Assembly: GCF_002835935.1 (NCBI RefSeq)
Contig: NZ_PJCF01000009.1
Location: 1-64,000 of the forward strand
From: Paraglaciecola sp. MB-3u-78
GTDB taxonomy: Bacteria; Pseudomonadota; Gammaproteobacteria; Enterobacterales; Alteromonadaceae
Direction: 5' to 3'
Length of the DNA stretch: 64,000 nt
Shown here: positions 8,167 to 17,948 of the stretch, piece by piece
Numbering within the stretch: position 1 is the stretch's first letter
How the letters are laid out: each line of letters starts with the position of its first letter
Notes under the pieces: model-generated
What the model was told of the DNA's origin: nothing
Database searches by the model: none
Seen by the model: only the letters and a program-made list of their open reading frames with translations
Program-made: the position numbers and the translations under genes

Positions 8167-9165
8167 ATGCGCATAATATATAGCCATGCGGCGGCGATCT
8201 TTATTTCAATATCACTTATAGGGTGTATTAACGATCCAAATGAAATTACACTTGAAGATGCATGTGATGCTGATAAAAACTTCTGTGAAGAAATACAGGG
8301 AGACAGCCGATGTCGTAATGAAAGAAAGGAAATGATTTTGGCGCGACATAAATTGAAAAGTACAAGAGATAATAACTTTGCTTATAATGCGTTAATCAAC
8401 ACAGAAAAATTTGTTAAGTGCGCTGAACTTGCTAAGGGAATTGAGTACGTTTCTGTTAAAACAAAATATGCTAATGTAGATAAATACCGCACAAGACCCC
8501 TTACTGAAAAAGAAATAAAAGAAAGGTTGGCTTACGGAGAATCTTCAATAAGACGTAAGAATCAAAAGCTCAATAATTACAGGTACGCAGAGAAAGAGTT
8601 AGCGCGGCTAGAAGAACGGACTAGTTTTAGTAGCATACCTGAACTAGCACACTACCACTGGACAAGACATGGAAACAAAGAAGCGATCAAAAAGCTCGTT
8701 GACCTAGACAATCAAGGTAAAATAAATATCTCTTGGTTACAATATTATCTATCACTTCATTACTCTGACATTGATGGGGAAAAATCTATGAATGCTCTTC
8801 ATAAGAGTTTAATTCTTTATCCAAAGGGAGATTATGTCGATAAGATTGGAGATCTTAATCAAGATATGCATGGAAAGTTTGAAAAGTTTGATGATGAAGG
8901 TCATATTCACTTTAATATACTCAGGAGCCTTTCTTCAATACAATTTTCTAAAGGAAATTATGGCGCTTCTTATATTTACGCAAAAACTTTAGAGTTAAAT
9001 AACGATACTACAGCAGACCTTGACTTTATCCTTATGTATATTGAAAAAAATAAACGATCTAAAAAAAGTACTTTAGAGGATATGGCTGAAGATCTTGATG
9101 ATTTACTAAGCGATGGTAAACTTACGCTCAAGTTTTTAACTAAAATTGAACAATTTAAGGTGTAA
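8167..9165 (+). CDS. DUF2989 domain-containing lipoprotein
   Basis: A 332-residue predicted lipoprotein. The signal peptide ends in the lipobox LIGC (Cys20). The rest matches the pattern of DUF2989 proteins of Alteromonadales and Vibrionales: LEDACDADKNFCEEI (29-43), CRNERKEMILARH, LARLEERTSFSSIPELAHYHW and TPR-like helices at about 190-300. The function is unknown; it probably sits on the inner face of the outer membrane. The tail (about 300-332) is acidic and helical. The start ATG at 8167 follows a weak AAGGTAAC. Confidence 0.8.
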   Translation: MRIIYSHAAAIFISISLIGCINDPNEITLEDACDADKNFCEEIQGDSRCRNERKEMILARHKLKSTRDNNFAYNALINTEKFVKCAELAKGIEYVSVKTKYANVDKYRTRPLTEKEIKERLAYGESSIRRKNQKLNNYRYAEKELARLEERTSFSSIPELAHYHWTRHGNKEAIKKLVDLDNQGKINISWLQYYLSLHYSDIDGEKSMNALHKSLILYPKGDYVDKIGDLNQDMHGKFEKFDDEGHIHFNILRSLSSIQFSKGNYGASYIYAKTLELNNDTTADLDFILMYIEKNKRSKKSTLEDMAEDLDDLLSDGKLTLKFLTKIEQFKV

Positions 9166-9219
9166 TAAATGAAAAGAGGTAGATTGAGTGGCGACTAATT
9201 CTCCCAAACACTAATTCAC

Positions 9220-9510
9220 TTAAACATAAATATCCAAGTGTTTTGGCCCTTTGGGTTTCTTCTGGTCGGTGTCGCTATCTTCAATCTCGACTTGTTCAGA
9301 AGTAGACTCTTGCTCTGGGCTATGCGCATTTTTGTTATGCTGTTGATTCTTTTTCTTAGCGTCTCTCTCCTCCCCTTTCAATTCCTTTTCCTCATCACTT
9401 AAAGGGCGTAGCGCCTCTTGCCTATCAATTTTTGCGACTTTTTGGCTATCATGGGCAATAGGGACCTTGCCCTCTCGCGGTAGTATTGAAAATAAAAGGT
9501 CGGTAGTCAT
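9220..9510 (-). CDS. hydrophilic conserved hypothetical protein
   Basis: A 96-residue protein starting MTTDLLFSILPREGKVPIAH, then KIDRQEALRPLSDEEKE, followed by a low-complexity K/E/Q/N tail and a short KGPKHLDIYV end. The frame is open for another 31 codons upstream, but AGGAGG directly upstream (9514-9520 on the opposite strand) sets the start at 9510 or the adjacent ATG at 9513. The family is unnamed; I believe similar proteins occur in related marine bacteria. It is divergent from the his operon. Confidence 0.6.
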   Translation of the reverse strand: MTTDLLFSILPREGKVPIAHDSQKVAKIDRQEALRPLSDEEKELKGEERDAKKKNQQHNKNAHSPEQESTSEQVEIEDSDTDQKKPKGPKHLDIYV

Positions 9511-9646
9511 CATTCCTCCTGAGTTTATTAAAAACAAAAACCTGCCCGTTTTTACGACAACTTTGTTCATAAAACATTCAATCACGGGGTTGTAAACTAA
9601 CATAGTTGATTTAATTGTAAGCGAGGGGCAACTTTCCCCCGAAATA

Positions 9647-9676
9647 TTGTTGCATTAATCAGGCCGATTGCATAAT
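9647..9676 (+). promoter_or_regulatory. candidate his promoter
   Basis: TTGTTG (9647-9652) and CATAAT (9671-9676) are spaced 18 bases apart and lie about 44 bases upstream of the leader peptide ATG. It is a moderate match to a sigma-70 promoter, chosen by position. Confidence 0.35.
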
Positions 9677-9719
9677 GTATGCGCCATTGAAGCGCAGTGA
9701 TTTAGAAGAACCTAAAATT

Positions 9720-9764
9720 ATGAATATTACCTTGAAAGCAGTCGTCCATCATCATATAGCTTAA
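9720..9764 (+). CDS. hisL: his operon leader peptide
   Basis: A 14-codon frame, MNITLKAVVHHHIA, containing three consecutive His codons (cat cat cat at 9747-9755). It lies 175 bases upstream of hisG and about 60 bases before an attenuator-type terminator. In known his operons, ribosome stalling at such codons when charged tRNA-His is scarce prevents the terminator from forming. E. coli hisL has seven His codons, so this is a shorter sensor. The ribosome binding site is weak (gaaga about 13 bases upstream). Confidence 0.75.
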   Translation: MNITLKAVVHHHIA

Positions 9765-9823
9765 CCTTTCAGGTATTTGCTGGGAGGTCTATTGAATCCT
9801 TCTAGCGGCGCAGACTCACTCTA

Positions 9824-9857
9824 AACCCCCGGAAGGCATCTTTCGGGGGTTTTTCTT
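9824..9857 (+). terminator. his attenuator terminator
   Basis: AAACCCCCG (9824-9832) pairs with CGGGGGTTT (9844-9852), followed by TTTCTTTT. It lies between the leader peptide and hisG. The ccttc at about 9798-9803 could pair with gaagg inside this stem and act as an antiterminator. Confidence 0.8.
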
Positions 9858-9938
9858 TTGGGTCCCTCTTTGGAGCCAGAAGAGCCACTAATAAACAACA
9901 CGTTAAGTTACAAATTTTTAAATAGGATTGGAATAAAC

Positions 9939-10838
9939 ATGATTGATAACAATAGATTACGTATTGCTGTACAAAAATCAGGACGATTAAGTGACGACAG
10001 CATCTCTTTATTAAAAGCGATTGGCATTAAATTGCAAATTCGTGACCGCTTGTTGATTGCGCATTCTACTAACCAACCTATTGATTTGTTATTGGTACGT
10101 GACGACGACATCCCAGGTTTAGTGATGGACGGTGTTGTTGATTTAGGTTTTATTGGTCAAAACGAATTAGAAGAAAAAATGCTTGAGCGCAAAGCGGCGG
10201 GCAAAAAAGCTGAATATATTGAGCTTAGACGCTTAGATTACGGCGGTTGCCGATTGTCTATTGCCGTGCCTAATGAAATGGATTACCAAGGTTTACAGTC
10301 GTTGCAGGGCAAAAAGATTGCTACTACTTATCCCTTTTTATTAGAGCGTTTTTTCAAAGAAAAGAACATTAACGCCAGTACAGTCATGTTAACAGGATCG
10401 GTTGAAGTAGCGCCTCGCGCTGGTTTGGCAGATGCAATTTGTGACTTAGTATCGACTGGAGCCACCCTTGAAGCCAATGGGTTACAAGAAGCCGATGAAA
10501 TATTTACATCTAAAGCGGTATTTATCCAACGCAGCGGCGAAATGCCAGAGGCTAAACAAGCACTTATTAGCAAAATGTTACCTCGTATGGATGGTATAGC
10601 TCAGGCCAAGGAGAGCAAATACATCATGTTACATGCGCCTAAGGCTTATTTAGAACAGGTAAAAAGTTTATTACCTGGCTCTGCAAATCCGACTGTGATG
10701 GCCCTTGCTGGTAGTGACGACATTGTCGCTATCCACGTCGTTAGCCCTGAAACCCTATTTTGGGAAACCATGGAAAAACTCAAAGCATTGGGTTGCGGTT
10801 CGATCTTGGTAATGCCCATTGAAAAGATGATGTCTTAA
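9939..10838 (+). CDS. hisG: ATP phosphoribosyltransferase
   Basis: The first enzyme of histidine synthesis, joining ATP and PRPP to give phosphoribosyl-ATP. It has 299 residues, the length of the long-form HisG. The start is ATG 9939 ([17 protein letters not shown]), because long-form HisG proteins begin there; a longer frame reaches back into the attenuator. Visible motifs include [10 protein letters not shown] (55-64), [12 protein letters not shown], and [18 protein letters not shown] near 179-196 for PRPP binding. The C-terminal third is the ACT-like regulatory domain that senses histidine. It is first in the operon, under attenuation control. Confidence 0.97.
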   Translation: MIDNNRLRIAVQKSGRLSDDSISLLKAIGIKLQIRDRLLIAHSTNQPIDLLLVRDDDIPGLVMDGVVDLGFIGQNELEEKMLERKAAGKKAEYIELRRLDYGGCRLSIAVPNEMDYQGLQSLQGKKIATTYPFLLERFFKEKNINASTVMLTGSVEVAPRAGLADAICDLVSTGATLEANGLQEADEIFTSKAVFIQRSGEMPEAKQALISKMLPRMDGIAQAKESKYIMLHAPKAYLEQVKSLLPGSANPTVMALAGSDDIVAIHVVSPETLFWETMEKLKALGCGSILVMPIEKMMS

Positions 10839-10873
10839 GACAAAGCGAAAATTAGTTAAGAGGCTAAATAGTC

Positions 10874-12184
10874 ATGCAAATATGGGCACAACTTAACCCA
10901 ACTGAACAAGCTAAATTACTCAGCAGACCCGCCCTTGTGGACAGTCAAGCCTTGAGTAATACGGTAGCTGACATAATTGAGCAAGTTAAACAGCAAGGCG
11001 ATAAAGCCTTGTTGGCTTTTACTGAACGTTTTGATGGCGCAAAATTACAGCGTTTACGTTTTAATGATGCGTCACTCAGTAGCTTCGCCAGCCAAATCAA
11101 ACCAGAAGTAAAATGGGCGATTGACCAAGCCTATGCAAACATAAAAACATTTCATCAAGCTCAGTACCCCGAAGACGTGGTAGTTGAAACGTCCCCAGGT
11201 GTGGTTTGTGAACTGAAACATGCGCCTTTAGCATCCGTTGGTTTATATATTCCAGGCGGAACAGCTCCATTACCTTCAACGGTCTTAATGTTGGGCGCTA
11301 CGGCTCAGGTGGCCGGTTGTGCTAGAAAAGTACTGTGTACCCCTCCGAATAAAGACGGTCAAATAGCCGTTGAAATTCGTTATGCCGCCAGTCTGTGTGG
11401 TATCGATGAAATATATTTAGTCGGTGGCGCGCAAGCGATTGCGGCCTTAGCACTGGGCACTGAAAGCATTATCAAAGTAGATAAAATTTTTGGCCCTGGT
11501 AATAGTTATGTCACTGAAGCCAAACAACAGGTCAGCCGTATTCCAGCCGGTCCGGCAATTGATATGCCAGCGGGTCCATCTGAGGTGTTAGTGATTGCTG
11601 ATGAGCACGCTAACCCTGTGTTTGTTGCAGCTGATTTATTGTCGCAAGCCGAGCATGGCACTGACTCTCAAGCGGTATTAGTGTCCAACAGCCGTGATTT
11701 GATCGCAGCGGTTAAACAACAAATCAGTTTACAGTTGGCAACATTGAGTCGTAAAACGATTGCCGAACAAGCGGTCAAACACAGTCGCTATATTTTGACC
11801 GAAACCCTAGAGCAGGCTTTTGAAGTCAGCAATGCTTACGCGCCTGAACACCTCATTATACAAATAGAAAATGCCCGCGACAGCTTAGATAAACTGACCA
11901 ACGCCGGTTCAATTTTTGTGGGTCAATGGTCACCTGAATCAGCTGGCGATTATGCCAGTGGTACTAATCACGTATTGCCTACATATGGTTACGCTCGCAA
12001 TTATTCTAGCTTAGGCTTAGCTGACTTTATGCGCCGTTATACGGTGCAAGAGCTAAGCTATCATGGCTTACAAAATATCGGTAACGCCATTATGGACTTA
12101 GCTGATGCTGAAGGGTTAGATGCCCACAGGCAAGCAGTAAAGTTGAGATTAGATGTTGAATACTTGGAAAATAAAGGATCATGA
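10874..12184 (+). CDS. hisD: histidinol dehydrogenase
   Basis: 436 residues. It catalyses the last two steps, oxidising L-histidinol to histidine with two NAD. Visible elements are IPGGTAPLPSTVLM (129-142), FGPGNSYVTEAK, the zinc-site LLSQAEHGTDSQ (about 258-269), YAPEHL and ESAGDYASGTNHVLPT. The length matches the family. It lies 35 bases after hisG, and its stop overlaps the start of hisC by four bases (ATGA). Confidence 0.97.
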   Translation: MQIWAQLNPTEQAKLLSRPALVDSQALSNTVADIIEQVKQQGDKALLAFTERFDGAKLQRLRFNDASLSSFASQIKPEVKWAIDQAYANIKTFHQAQYPEDVVVETSPGVVCELKHAPLASVGLYIPGGTAPLPSTVLMLGATAQVAGCARKVLCTPPNKDGQIAVEIRYAASLCGIDEIYLVGGAQAIAALALGTESIIKVDKIFGPGNSYVTEAKQQVSRIPAGPAIDMPAGPSEVLVIADEHANPVFVAADLLSQAEHGTDSQAVLVSNSRDLIAAVKQQISLQLATLSRKTIAEQAVKHSRYILTETLEQAFEVSNAYAPEHLIIQIENARDSLDKLTNAGSIFVGQWSPESAGDYASGTNHVLPTYGYARNYSSLGLADFMRRYTVQELSYHGLQNIGNAIMDLADAEGLDAHRQAVKLRLDVEYLENKGS

Positions 12185-13278
12185 GCGATTTAGTCAATAA
12201 GCTAATGTGCGAAAATTTACAGGCCTTAAAGCCTTATGAATCGGCTAGGCGAATTTTTGCGGGTGGCGATAGCGACAGCGAAACGTGGCTAAATGCAAAT
12301 GAGTCACCTTTTGCTAATGATTTTACTGTCGACACTGCACATTTTAATCGGTATCCCGATTGCCAACCACAACGGGTATTACTGCCTTACGCAGAATATG
12401 CAGGGGTGCAAGCCAACCAATTATTGGTCAGTCGCGGTGCCGACGAAGGCATCGAGTTACTTATCCGCACGTTTTGTACCCCAGGCAAAGACAGTATTTT
12501 AATCTGTCCGCCTACTTATGGTATGTACGCCATCAGCGCTGAAACATGCAATGTGGGTATCGAGAGAGCGCCTCTCAATGCAGACTTTTCTTTAGATATT
12601 CCGGCAATGAGTGTTTACCAAGGTAAAGTGAACTTAGTGTTTATTTGTTCACCTAATAATCCAACGGGTACATCCATTGGCAGGGCGCAGCTTAAACAGG
12701 TATTAGAGCACTTTGCTGACTCAGCTTTAGTAGTGGTTGACGAAGCCTATATTGAATTTGATGCCGGTAATACATGGGCCACTGAATTAGCCGCGTATCC
12801 CAATTTAGTTGTGCTGCGTACTTTATCCAAAGCGTTTGCCTTAGCAGGATTACGCTGTGGCTTTACTTTAGCCAATAGCGCCGTTATTCACAGCATCATG
12901 AAAGTGATTGCACCCTACCCGGTGCCAGAACCAGTCGCACAAATTGCCGCCCAAGCCCTGAGTCAAAAAGGACTCAAACAAATGGCCGAGCAAGTCGAAT
13001 ATTTGTATCAGCAAAAGCAATGGCTCAAACAACAGTTAAGCCAGTTTCCCGAACTTGAATTAGTGGGTGACGATAAGGCTAATTTTATACTGTTCCGCTA
13101 TTCGCAAAAACAGGCATTAATGGACTTTTTAGTGGAGAATGCAGTACTTATTCGTGACCAGTCTAAACAAATAAACTTAGATAATTGCCTGCGTATTACC
13201 CTTGGCACTCAGCAACAAAACGAAAAATTGCTAGGGTTAATGGCACGCTTTTTTAAACAGCAGGAAAAATCAGCATGA
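12181..13278 (+). CDS. hisC: histidinol-phosphate aminotransferase
   Basis: A 365-residue class I/II PLP aminotransferase that converts imidazole acetol phosphate to histidinol phosphate with glutamate. Recognisable parts are WLNANESPF (about 38-46), [35 protein letters not shown] and [15 protein letters not shown], which holds the Schiff-base Lys. It overlaps both hisD and hisB by ATGA junctions, so translation is coupled. Confidence 0.97.
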   Translation: MSDLVNKLMCENLQALKPYESARRIFAGGDSDSETWLNANESPFANDFTVDTAHFNRYPDCQPQRVLLPYAEYAGVQANQLLVSRGADEGIELLIRTFCTPGKDSILICPPTYGMYAISAETCNVGIERAPLNADFSLDIPAMSVYQGKVNLVFICSPNNPTGTSIGRAQLKQVLEHFADSALVVVDEAYIEFDAGNTWATELAAYPNLVVLRTLSKAFALAGLRCGFTLANSAVIHSIMKVIAPYPVPEPVAQIAAQALSQKGLKQMAEQVEYLYQQKQWLKQQLSQFPELELVGDDKANFILFRYSQKQALMDFLVENAVLIRDQSKQINLDNCLRITLGTQQQNEKLLGLMARFFKQQEKSA

Positions 13279-14345
13279 GCCAACAAGCACTTCTTTTTAT
13301 CGATCGTGACGGTACTTTGGTTGAAGAGCCAGCCATCGATAAACAACTGGATAATCTAGAAAAATTAGTCTTTGAACCACAAGTTCTACCTGTGTTACTT
13401 AAACTTCAGCAAAATGGTTTTCGTTTAGTCATGGTGTCGAACCAAGATGGATTAGGTACCGATAGTTTCCCCCAAGCTGATTTTGACTTAGCCCACAATA
13501 AGATGATGGACATTTTTGCTAGCCAAGGCGTGACCTTTGACGATGTGTTGATTTGTCCTCACTTTGACAGCGACAACTGCACTTGCCGCAAACCTAAACT
13601 AGGCTTGGTGAAAGACTATCTGCAGCAAGGAAAAGTCGACTTCACTCGCTCTTTTGTAATTGGTGACCGTGACACCGATATTCAACTAGCCGAAAACATG
13701 GGCATTGTTGGTATTAAATACAGCCGTGACAATTACAACTGGCAAGCCATTGAAAAACAATTATTGGCCTCAAATCGTGTCGCCACTGTGGTACGCAAAA
13801 CGTCTGAAACCAATATCAATGTCACAGTAGATTTAGACTCAAGTGCCAAATCTACTATTCAGACAGGCCTTGGATTCTTTGACCATATGCTGGATCAAGT
13901 TGCCACTCATGCTGGCTTTGAACTCATACTAACGGTAGATGGCGATCTACATATAGACGATCACCACAGCGTAGAAGACACCGCCCTTGCACTTGGCGAT
14001 GCCCTTAAACAAGCACTAGGTGACAAGCGGGGCATTGGCCGTTTTGGATTTGCATTACCTATGGATGAATGCCGCGCCGAATGTATTTTAGATATATCTA
14101 ATCGACCGCACTTAAAATTTGATGCCGAATTTAGCCGTGATCAAGTAGGCGATATGGCGACCGAAATGGTGCCACACTTTTTTTACTCTATTGCTCAGGC
14201 GATGGGTTTATCACTGCACCTTTCGACTACCGAAGGCAATGCTCACCATCAGGTTGAAAGTTTATTTAAAGTATTTGGCCGCGCATTACGACAAGCTATT
14301 CACAAACAAGGTGAAGCTTTACCTAGTACTAAAGGTGCCTTGTAA
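13275..14345 (+). CDS. hisB: bifunctional histidinol-phosphatase / imidazoleglycerol-phosphate dehydratase
   Basis: A 356-residue two-domain enzyme. The N-terminal HAD phosphatase has [12 protein letters not shown] (nucleophile D10, then D12) and the zinc loop [15 protein letters not shown]. The C-terminal dehydratase begins near residue 165 and shows [29 protein letters not shown] and [15 protein letters not shown], whose His residues bind manganese. This fusion is usual in gammaproteobacteria. It overlaps hisC by four bases and ends two bases before hisH. Confidence 0.97.
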   Translation: MSQQALLFIDRDGTLVEEPAIDKQLDNLEKLVFEPQVLPVLLKLQQNGFRLVMVSNQDGLGTDSFPQADFDLAHNKMMDIFASQGVTFDDVLICPHFDSDNCTCRKPKLGLVKDYLQQGKVDFTRSFVIGDRDTDIQLAENMGIVGIKYSRDNYNWQAIEKQLLASNRVATVVRKTSETNINVTVDLDSSAKSTIQTGLGFFDHMLDQVATHAGFELILTVDGDLHIDDHHSVEDTALALGDALKQALGDKRGIGRFGFALPMDECRAECILDISNRPHLKFDAEFSRDQVGDMATEMVPHFFYSIAQAMGLSLHLSTTEGNAHHQVESLFKVFGRALRQAIHKQGEALPSTKGAL

Positions 14346-14347
14346 TC

Positions 14348-14953
14348 ATGGTTTCACAACAAATTGTGATTGTAAATACAGGCTGTGCGAATATCTCATC
14401 GGTGAAATTTGCTGTTAAACGTTTAGGTTTACCCGTCACAGTAAGTGATGATTTAGCCGTTATTCAAAAGGCCGATAAAGTATTCTTACCTGGCGTGGGC
14501 AGTGCCAATGCAGCTATGGCCAGTATTGAGAAAAAACAACTTGTAAGCTGCATTCAATGCCTGACTCAACCGGTACTGGGTATCTGTTTGGGTATGCAGT
14601 TAATGGTTGAAAAATCAGAAGAAAGCCTAAGTGACAGCACACATTGTCTGGGGCTGATCCCCGGAGAAGTGAAACGGTTGCAAGTAGGCGATTTACGTTT
14701 ACCTCATATGGGTTGGAATACCGTGATACCCGTTGCTGATGCGCCATTATTTAAAGGCATAGATGCCGGTAGTTACTTTTATTTTGTTCACAGCTTTGCT
14801 GTAGCAGTCTCAGAATTTACGATGGCCAGTTGCCAATACGGAATGGAGTTTTCTGCCGGTATTCACAAAGACAACTTTTTTGGTGTGCAATTTCACCCTG
14901 AGCGTTCAAGCGACGCAGGGGCACACCTTTTGAAAAACTTTATCGATCTATAA
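14348..14953 (+). CDS. hisH: imidazole glycerol phosphate synthase glutaminase subunit
   Basis: A 201-residue class I glutamine amidotransferase that supplies ammonia to HisF. The nucleophile Cys is in GICLGMQLM and the catalytic His-Glu pair in FHPERS. NTGCANISS at 8-16 and the PGVGSA oxyanion-side loop are also present. It follows hisB with a two-base gap. Confidence 0.96.
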   Translation: MVSQQIVIVNTGCANISSVKFAVKRLGLPVTVSDDLAVIQKADKVFLPGVGSANAAMASIEKKQLVSCIQCLTQPVLGICLGMQLMVEKSEESLSDSTHCLGLIPGEVKRLQVGDLRLPHMGWNTVIPVADAPLFKGIDAGSYFYFVHSFAVAVSEFTMASCQYGMEFSAGIHKDNFFGVQFHPERSSDAGAHLLKNFIDL

Positions 14954-14989
14954 AAGACCGAATAATAAGAAAAGGTTAACAAGCAAGAT

Positions 14990-15730
14990 ATGATCATCCC
15001 AGCCATAGATTTAATAGACGGTTCAGTAGTGCGCTTATATCAAGGCGACTATGAGCAGAAAACTGAATATAAACTTGACCCTATCGATGTGGTGCACAGT
15101 TATGCGGACCAAGGGGCAAAGTGGTTACATATTGTTGACCTCACTGGTGCCAAAGATACCAACAAGCGTCAACTGGATCTGATTGGTAAGATGGTTGCCA
15201 CTGGGCGTATGCAGTTTCAAGCAGGTGGTGGCATTCGCAGCGAAGAAGATGTGAAACAACTTTTAGACATAGGTGTTAAACGTGTGGTGATTGGTTCATT
15301 AGCCGTTAAAGAGCCACAACTGGTTAAAGGCTGGATCACAAAGTACGGCGCAGACGCCATAGTACTCGCGCTAGACATCAATATTGACGAGTCAGGTAAC
15401 AAATTTATCGCCACCCACGGCTGGCAAGAAAACTCTGGTGTGTCGATTGAAGCTTTACTTGCAGACTTTTTATCTGTGGGTGCCAAACATGTGCTTTGCA
15501 CCGACATCAGTCGTGACGGCACATTACAAGGTGCGAACCATCAACTTTACACACAAATGACTAAACAATTTCCCACTGTAGGTTGGCAAGCATCGGGTGG
15601 CATTGGTAACCTTAACGATATTGCTGTGCTTAAACCAACTCTTGTCAATGGCGTCATTTTAGGCCGGGCACTGTTGGAAGGTAAGTTCACAGTTAAACAA
15701 GCAATTGAATGTTGGAATACAGCTAAATAG
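14990..15730 (+). CDS. hisA: phosphoribosylformimino-5-aminoimidazole carboxamide ribotide isomerase
   Basis: A 246-residue TIM-barrel isomerase that opens the ribose of ProFAR. The N-terminal [19 protein letters not shown] carries the catalytic D8, and the second Asp is in VLALDINI. The phosphate-binding loops are AGGGIR (79-84) and SGGIGN. It lies 36 bases after hisH. Confidence 0.96.
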   Translation: MIIPAIDLIDGSVVRLYQGDYEQKTEYKLDPIDVVHSYADQGAKWLHIVDLTGAKDTNKRQLDLIGKMVATGRMQFQAGGGIRSEEDVKQLLDIGVKRVVIGSLAVKEPQLVKGWITKYGADAIVLALDINIDESGNKFIATHGWQENSGVSIEALLADFLSVGAKHVLCTDISRDGTLQGANHQLYTQMTKQFPTVGWQASGGIGNLNDIAVLKPTLVNGVILGRALLEGKFTVKQAIECWNTAK

Positions 15731-15786
15731 CGGATGTTAGCTAGACCCAACAACATCCATATATAACAACGAATTAGGAAATTATC

Positions 15787-16785
15787 ATGGCGGCTTTTGG
15801 TACAGTGTTTATGCCACATATGGCATTCACTACCTTTGAAAATAATCAGTGGAATGAAGCAACAATTGTTGCATCTGACAGCATCCAGTTACATCCCGGT
15901 GCCCATGTGTTGCATTATTCCAGCACTTGCTTTGAAGGATTAAAAGCCTTTAAACATGACGATGGCAGCATTCATGTGTTCCGTATGGATCAAAACCTTG
16001 CCCGCTTTGACCAAAGCAGTCGTTTGCTGTCGTTACCCGATATTGACCAAACCCAAGTCTCTAAGATGATTTTAGATATAGTTGAGCAATACAGTGCCGA
16101 TATCCCAGAGCCTCCTGGGTCGATGTATATTCGCCCTACACATATAGGCACCGAGGCTGCTATAGGCAAAGCCGCAGCACCGAGTACAAGTTCAATGTTG
16201 TATGTGCTGATTTCCCCAGTGGGTGACTATTTTGCTGGCGGATCAAAACCTCTTAGAGTGTTACTCGACGAGGCAGGGTTACGCTGTGCCCCACATATGG
16301 GCATGATCAAAAGTGGTGGCAATTATGCTAGTGCGCTAGGTCCTATTCTAGCCGCAAAACGCGATGTGCAAGCCGATCAAATATTGTTCTGCCCAAATGG
16401 TGACGTGCAGGAAACAGGCGCAGCTAACTTCTTATTGATTGACGGCAACGAAATTATCACCAAAGCATTAGATTCTACTTTTTTACATGGTGTAACTCGC
16501 AGCTCAATCTTAACCTTAGCAGCAGATTTAGGCATGAAAGTCACTGAAACCCAATTAACTGTTGATGAGTTATTAACAAGAGCGGCCAAACCCAATGTTG
16601 AAGCAGCGTTATCGGGCACAGCAGCGGTACTTACCTCTGTCGGCACCCTTATTCATAACGGTAAAGAGCACGCAGTAGGAGCAGGGGAACATGGCCCAAC
16701 AACCAAAAAGTTACGCCAAGCACTAAATGATATTCAGTGGGGCAAAGCGCCAGATAAGCACAATTGGTTGACTCGAGTAGGGTAA
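15787..16785 (+). CDS. ilvE: branched-chain amino acid aminotransferase
   Basis: A 332-residue fold-type IV PLP aminotransferase that transaminates Leu, Ile and Val. Visible features are HYSSTCFEGLKAF (43-55), the RMDQN..RF motif, IRPTHIG, MIKSGGNYASAL with Schiff-base Lys at 175, and the GAANFLLI and SGTAAVLTSVG phosphate-binding parts. It is of the longer BCAT type. An AGGA lies about 8 bases before the ATG. It sits between hisA and hisF in the same orientation, an unusual insertion in a his operon. A GAGCTAC tandem repeat begins right after its stop. Other acceptor specificity cannot be excluded. Confidence 0.9.
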   Translation: MAAFGTVFMPHMAFTTFENNQWNEATIVASDSIQLHPGAHVLHYSSTCFEGLKAFKHDDGSIHVFRMDQNLARFDQSSRLLSLPDIDQTQVSKMILDIVEQYSADIPEPPGSMYIRPTHIGTEAAIGKAAAPSTSSMLYVLISPVGDYFAGGSKPLRVLLDEAGLRCAPHMGMIKSGGNYASALGPILAAKRDVQADQILFCPNGDVQETGAANFLLIDGNEIITKALDSTFLHGVTRSSILTLAADLGMKVTETQLTVDELLTRAAKPNVEAALSGTAAVLTSVGTLIHNGKEHAVGAGEHGPTTKKLRQALNDIQWGKAPDKHNWLTRVG

Positions 16786-16788
16786 GAG

Positions 16789-16844
16789 CAGCTACGAGCT
16801 ACGAGCTACGAGCTACGAGCTACGAGCTACGAGCTACGAGCTAC
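16789..16844. repeat. GAGCTAC heptanucleotide tandem repeat
   Basis: Seven perfect head-to-tail copies of GAGCTAC (16796-16844) follow one variant copy (CAGCTAC, 16789-16795). It lies four bases after the ilvE stop codon, inside the his operon. Confidence 0.95.
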
Positions 16845-16901
16845 GCAGGTCAGTGTAGTGGTTACTTATAGTATGGTTGTAAGTTTTTGTTTTAAGTTTT
16901 T

Positions 16902-16940
16902 GCTCGCGGCTCGAAGCTCGTAGCTAGAAACTCGAAGCTT
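16902..16940. repeat. degenerate heptad repeat, opposite orientation
   Basis: Repeated GCTCGNA/AGCTCGT units, the complement of GAGCTAC, occupy this stretch between the tandem array and hisF. Paired with 16789-16844 across a spacer of about 57 bases, it could form a long imperfect hairpin just upstream of hisF. Confidence 0.75.
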
Positions 16941-16954
16941 TTTGAGGTTTTTTT

Positions 16955-17728
16955 ATGTTAGCTAGACGTATTATCCCTTGCTTGGATGTCAAAGATGGCA
17001 AAGTTGTCAAGGGAGTGAAATTTCGTAATCACGAAATCATTGGCGATATAGTGCCTTTAGCTCAGCAGTATGCTGAACAAGGTGCTGACGAATTAGTATT
17101 TTACGACATCACCGCATCCAGTGATCAGCGCGTTGTGGATAAAAGTTGGGTGACTCGTATTGCACAGGTCATTGATATCCCGTTTTGTGTCGCTGGAGGC
17201 ATTAAAACGGTTGAAGAAGCTGGTAAAATATTAGAAATGGGGGCAGACAAAATATCCGTCAACTCCCCCGCTTTGGCAGATCCTGAATTGATCACCCGCC
17301 TGCACGACACCTTTGGCCAACAATGTGTCGTAATAGGTATCGACAGTTTTTTCAATGAAGAAACAGGTAAATATCAAGTCCACCAATACACAGGCGATGA
17401 AACCCGCACTCAGGTCACGACTTGGGAAACCGCTGATTGGGTCAAAGAAGTTCAGCAACGTGGTGCCGGTGAAATTGTACTTAATTGCATGAACCAAGAT
17501 GGTGTGCGCCAAGGTTACGATATCGAACAACTGGCTGCGATCCGCAAAAACTGCTTGGTACCATTAATTGCTTCAGGCGGCGCAGGTGAAAGCGTCCACT
17601 TTAAAAACGTGTTTGAACAAGCAGACGTGGATGGCGCATTAGCCGCATCAGTGTTTCACAAAGGCATTATTCCCATACCAGTATTAAAGGCGTATTTGCG
17701 TCAGCAGAATATAGCGATTAGAGATTGA
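16955..17728 (+). CDS. hisF: imidazole glycerol phosphate synthase cyclase subunit
   Basis: A 257-residue TIM-barrel cyclase that works with HisH to form imidazole glycerol phosphate and [25 protein letters not shown] at the start has the catalytic D11, and VIGIDSFF has the second (about D130). The loops AGGIKT and SGGAGE bind phosphate. It is separated from hisA by ilvE and heptad repeats, and followed by another heptad cluster. Confidence 0.97.
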   Translation: MLARRIIPCLDVKDGKVVKGVKFRNHEIIGDIVPLAQQYAEQGADELVFYDITASSDQRVVDKSWVTRIAQVIDIPFCVAGGIKTVEEAGKILEMGADKISVNSPALADPELITRLHDTFGQQCVVIGIDSFFNEETGKYQVHQYTGDETRTQVTTWETADWVKEVQQRGAGEIVLNCMNQDGVRQGYDIEQLAAIRKNCLVPLIASGGAGESVHFKNVFEQADVDGALAASVFHKGIIPIPVLKAYLRQQNIAIRD

Positions 17729-17730
17729 AA

Positions 17731-17856
17731 GAAGCTGCGAGCTATTAGCTTCGAGTGGCGAGCTAAAAGACTAAAAGAAGCTGCGAGCTAAAGCTTAGAT
17801 ATTAGCTCGAAACTCGGAGCTCGTTACTCGTAGCTGCGAGCCACGAGCTAATAGCA
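17731..17856. repeat. heptad repeat cluster between hisF and four-helix-bundle gene
   Basis: Many variants of the GAGCTAC/GTAGCTC unit occur here. GAAGCTGCGAGCTA appears twice exactly (17731-17744 and 17777-17790). The left half is mostly in the GAGCTA direction and the right half (from about 17801) mostly in the complementary direction, so the cluster can fold back on itself. Confidence 0.8.
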
Positions 17857-17948
17857 AAAGAAAGGCTAATATTTAAGGATGTGAATACACAGGAACGTGT
17901 TTTGAAAATTTAGAGGTTTGGCAAAGGAGTTATACACTTGCTGTAGAT

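Noticed and set aside
16789-16844. CRISPR array
   Set aside because: The GAGCTAC units are contiguous 7-mers without spacers and no cas genes are nearby.
17879-17911. ATG or GTG upstream of the four-helix-bundle gene as its start
   Set aside because: ATG 17879 is followed at once by TGA, and GTG 17881 and GTG 17897 are out of frame and run into stops, so none can start the gene.
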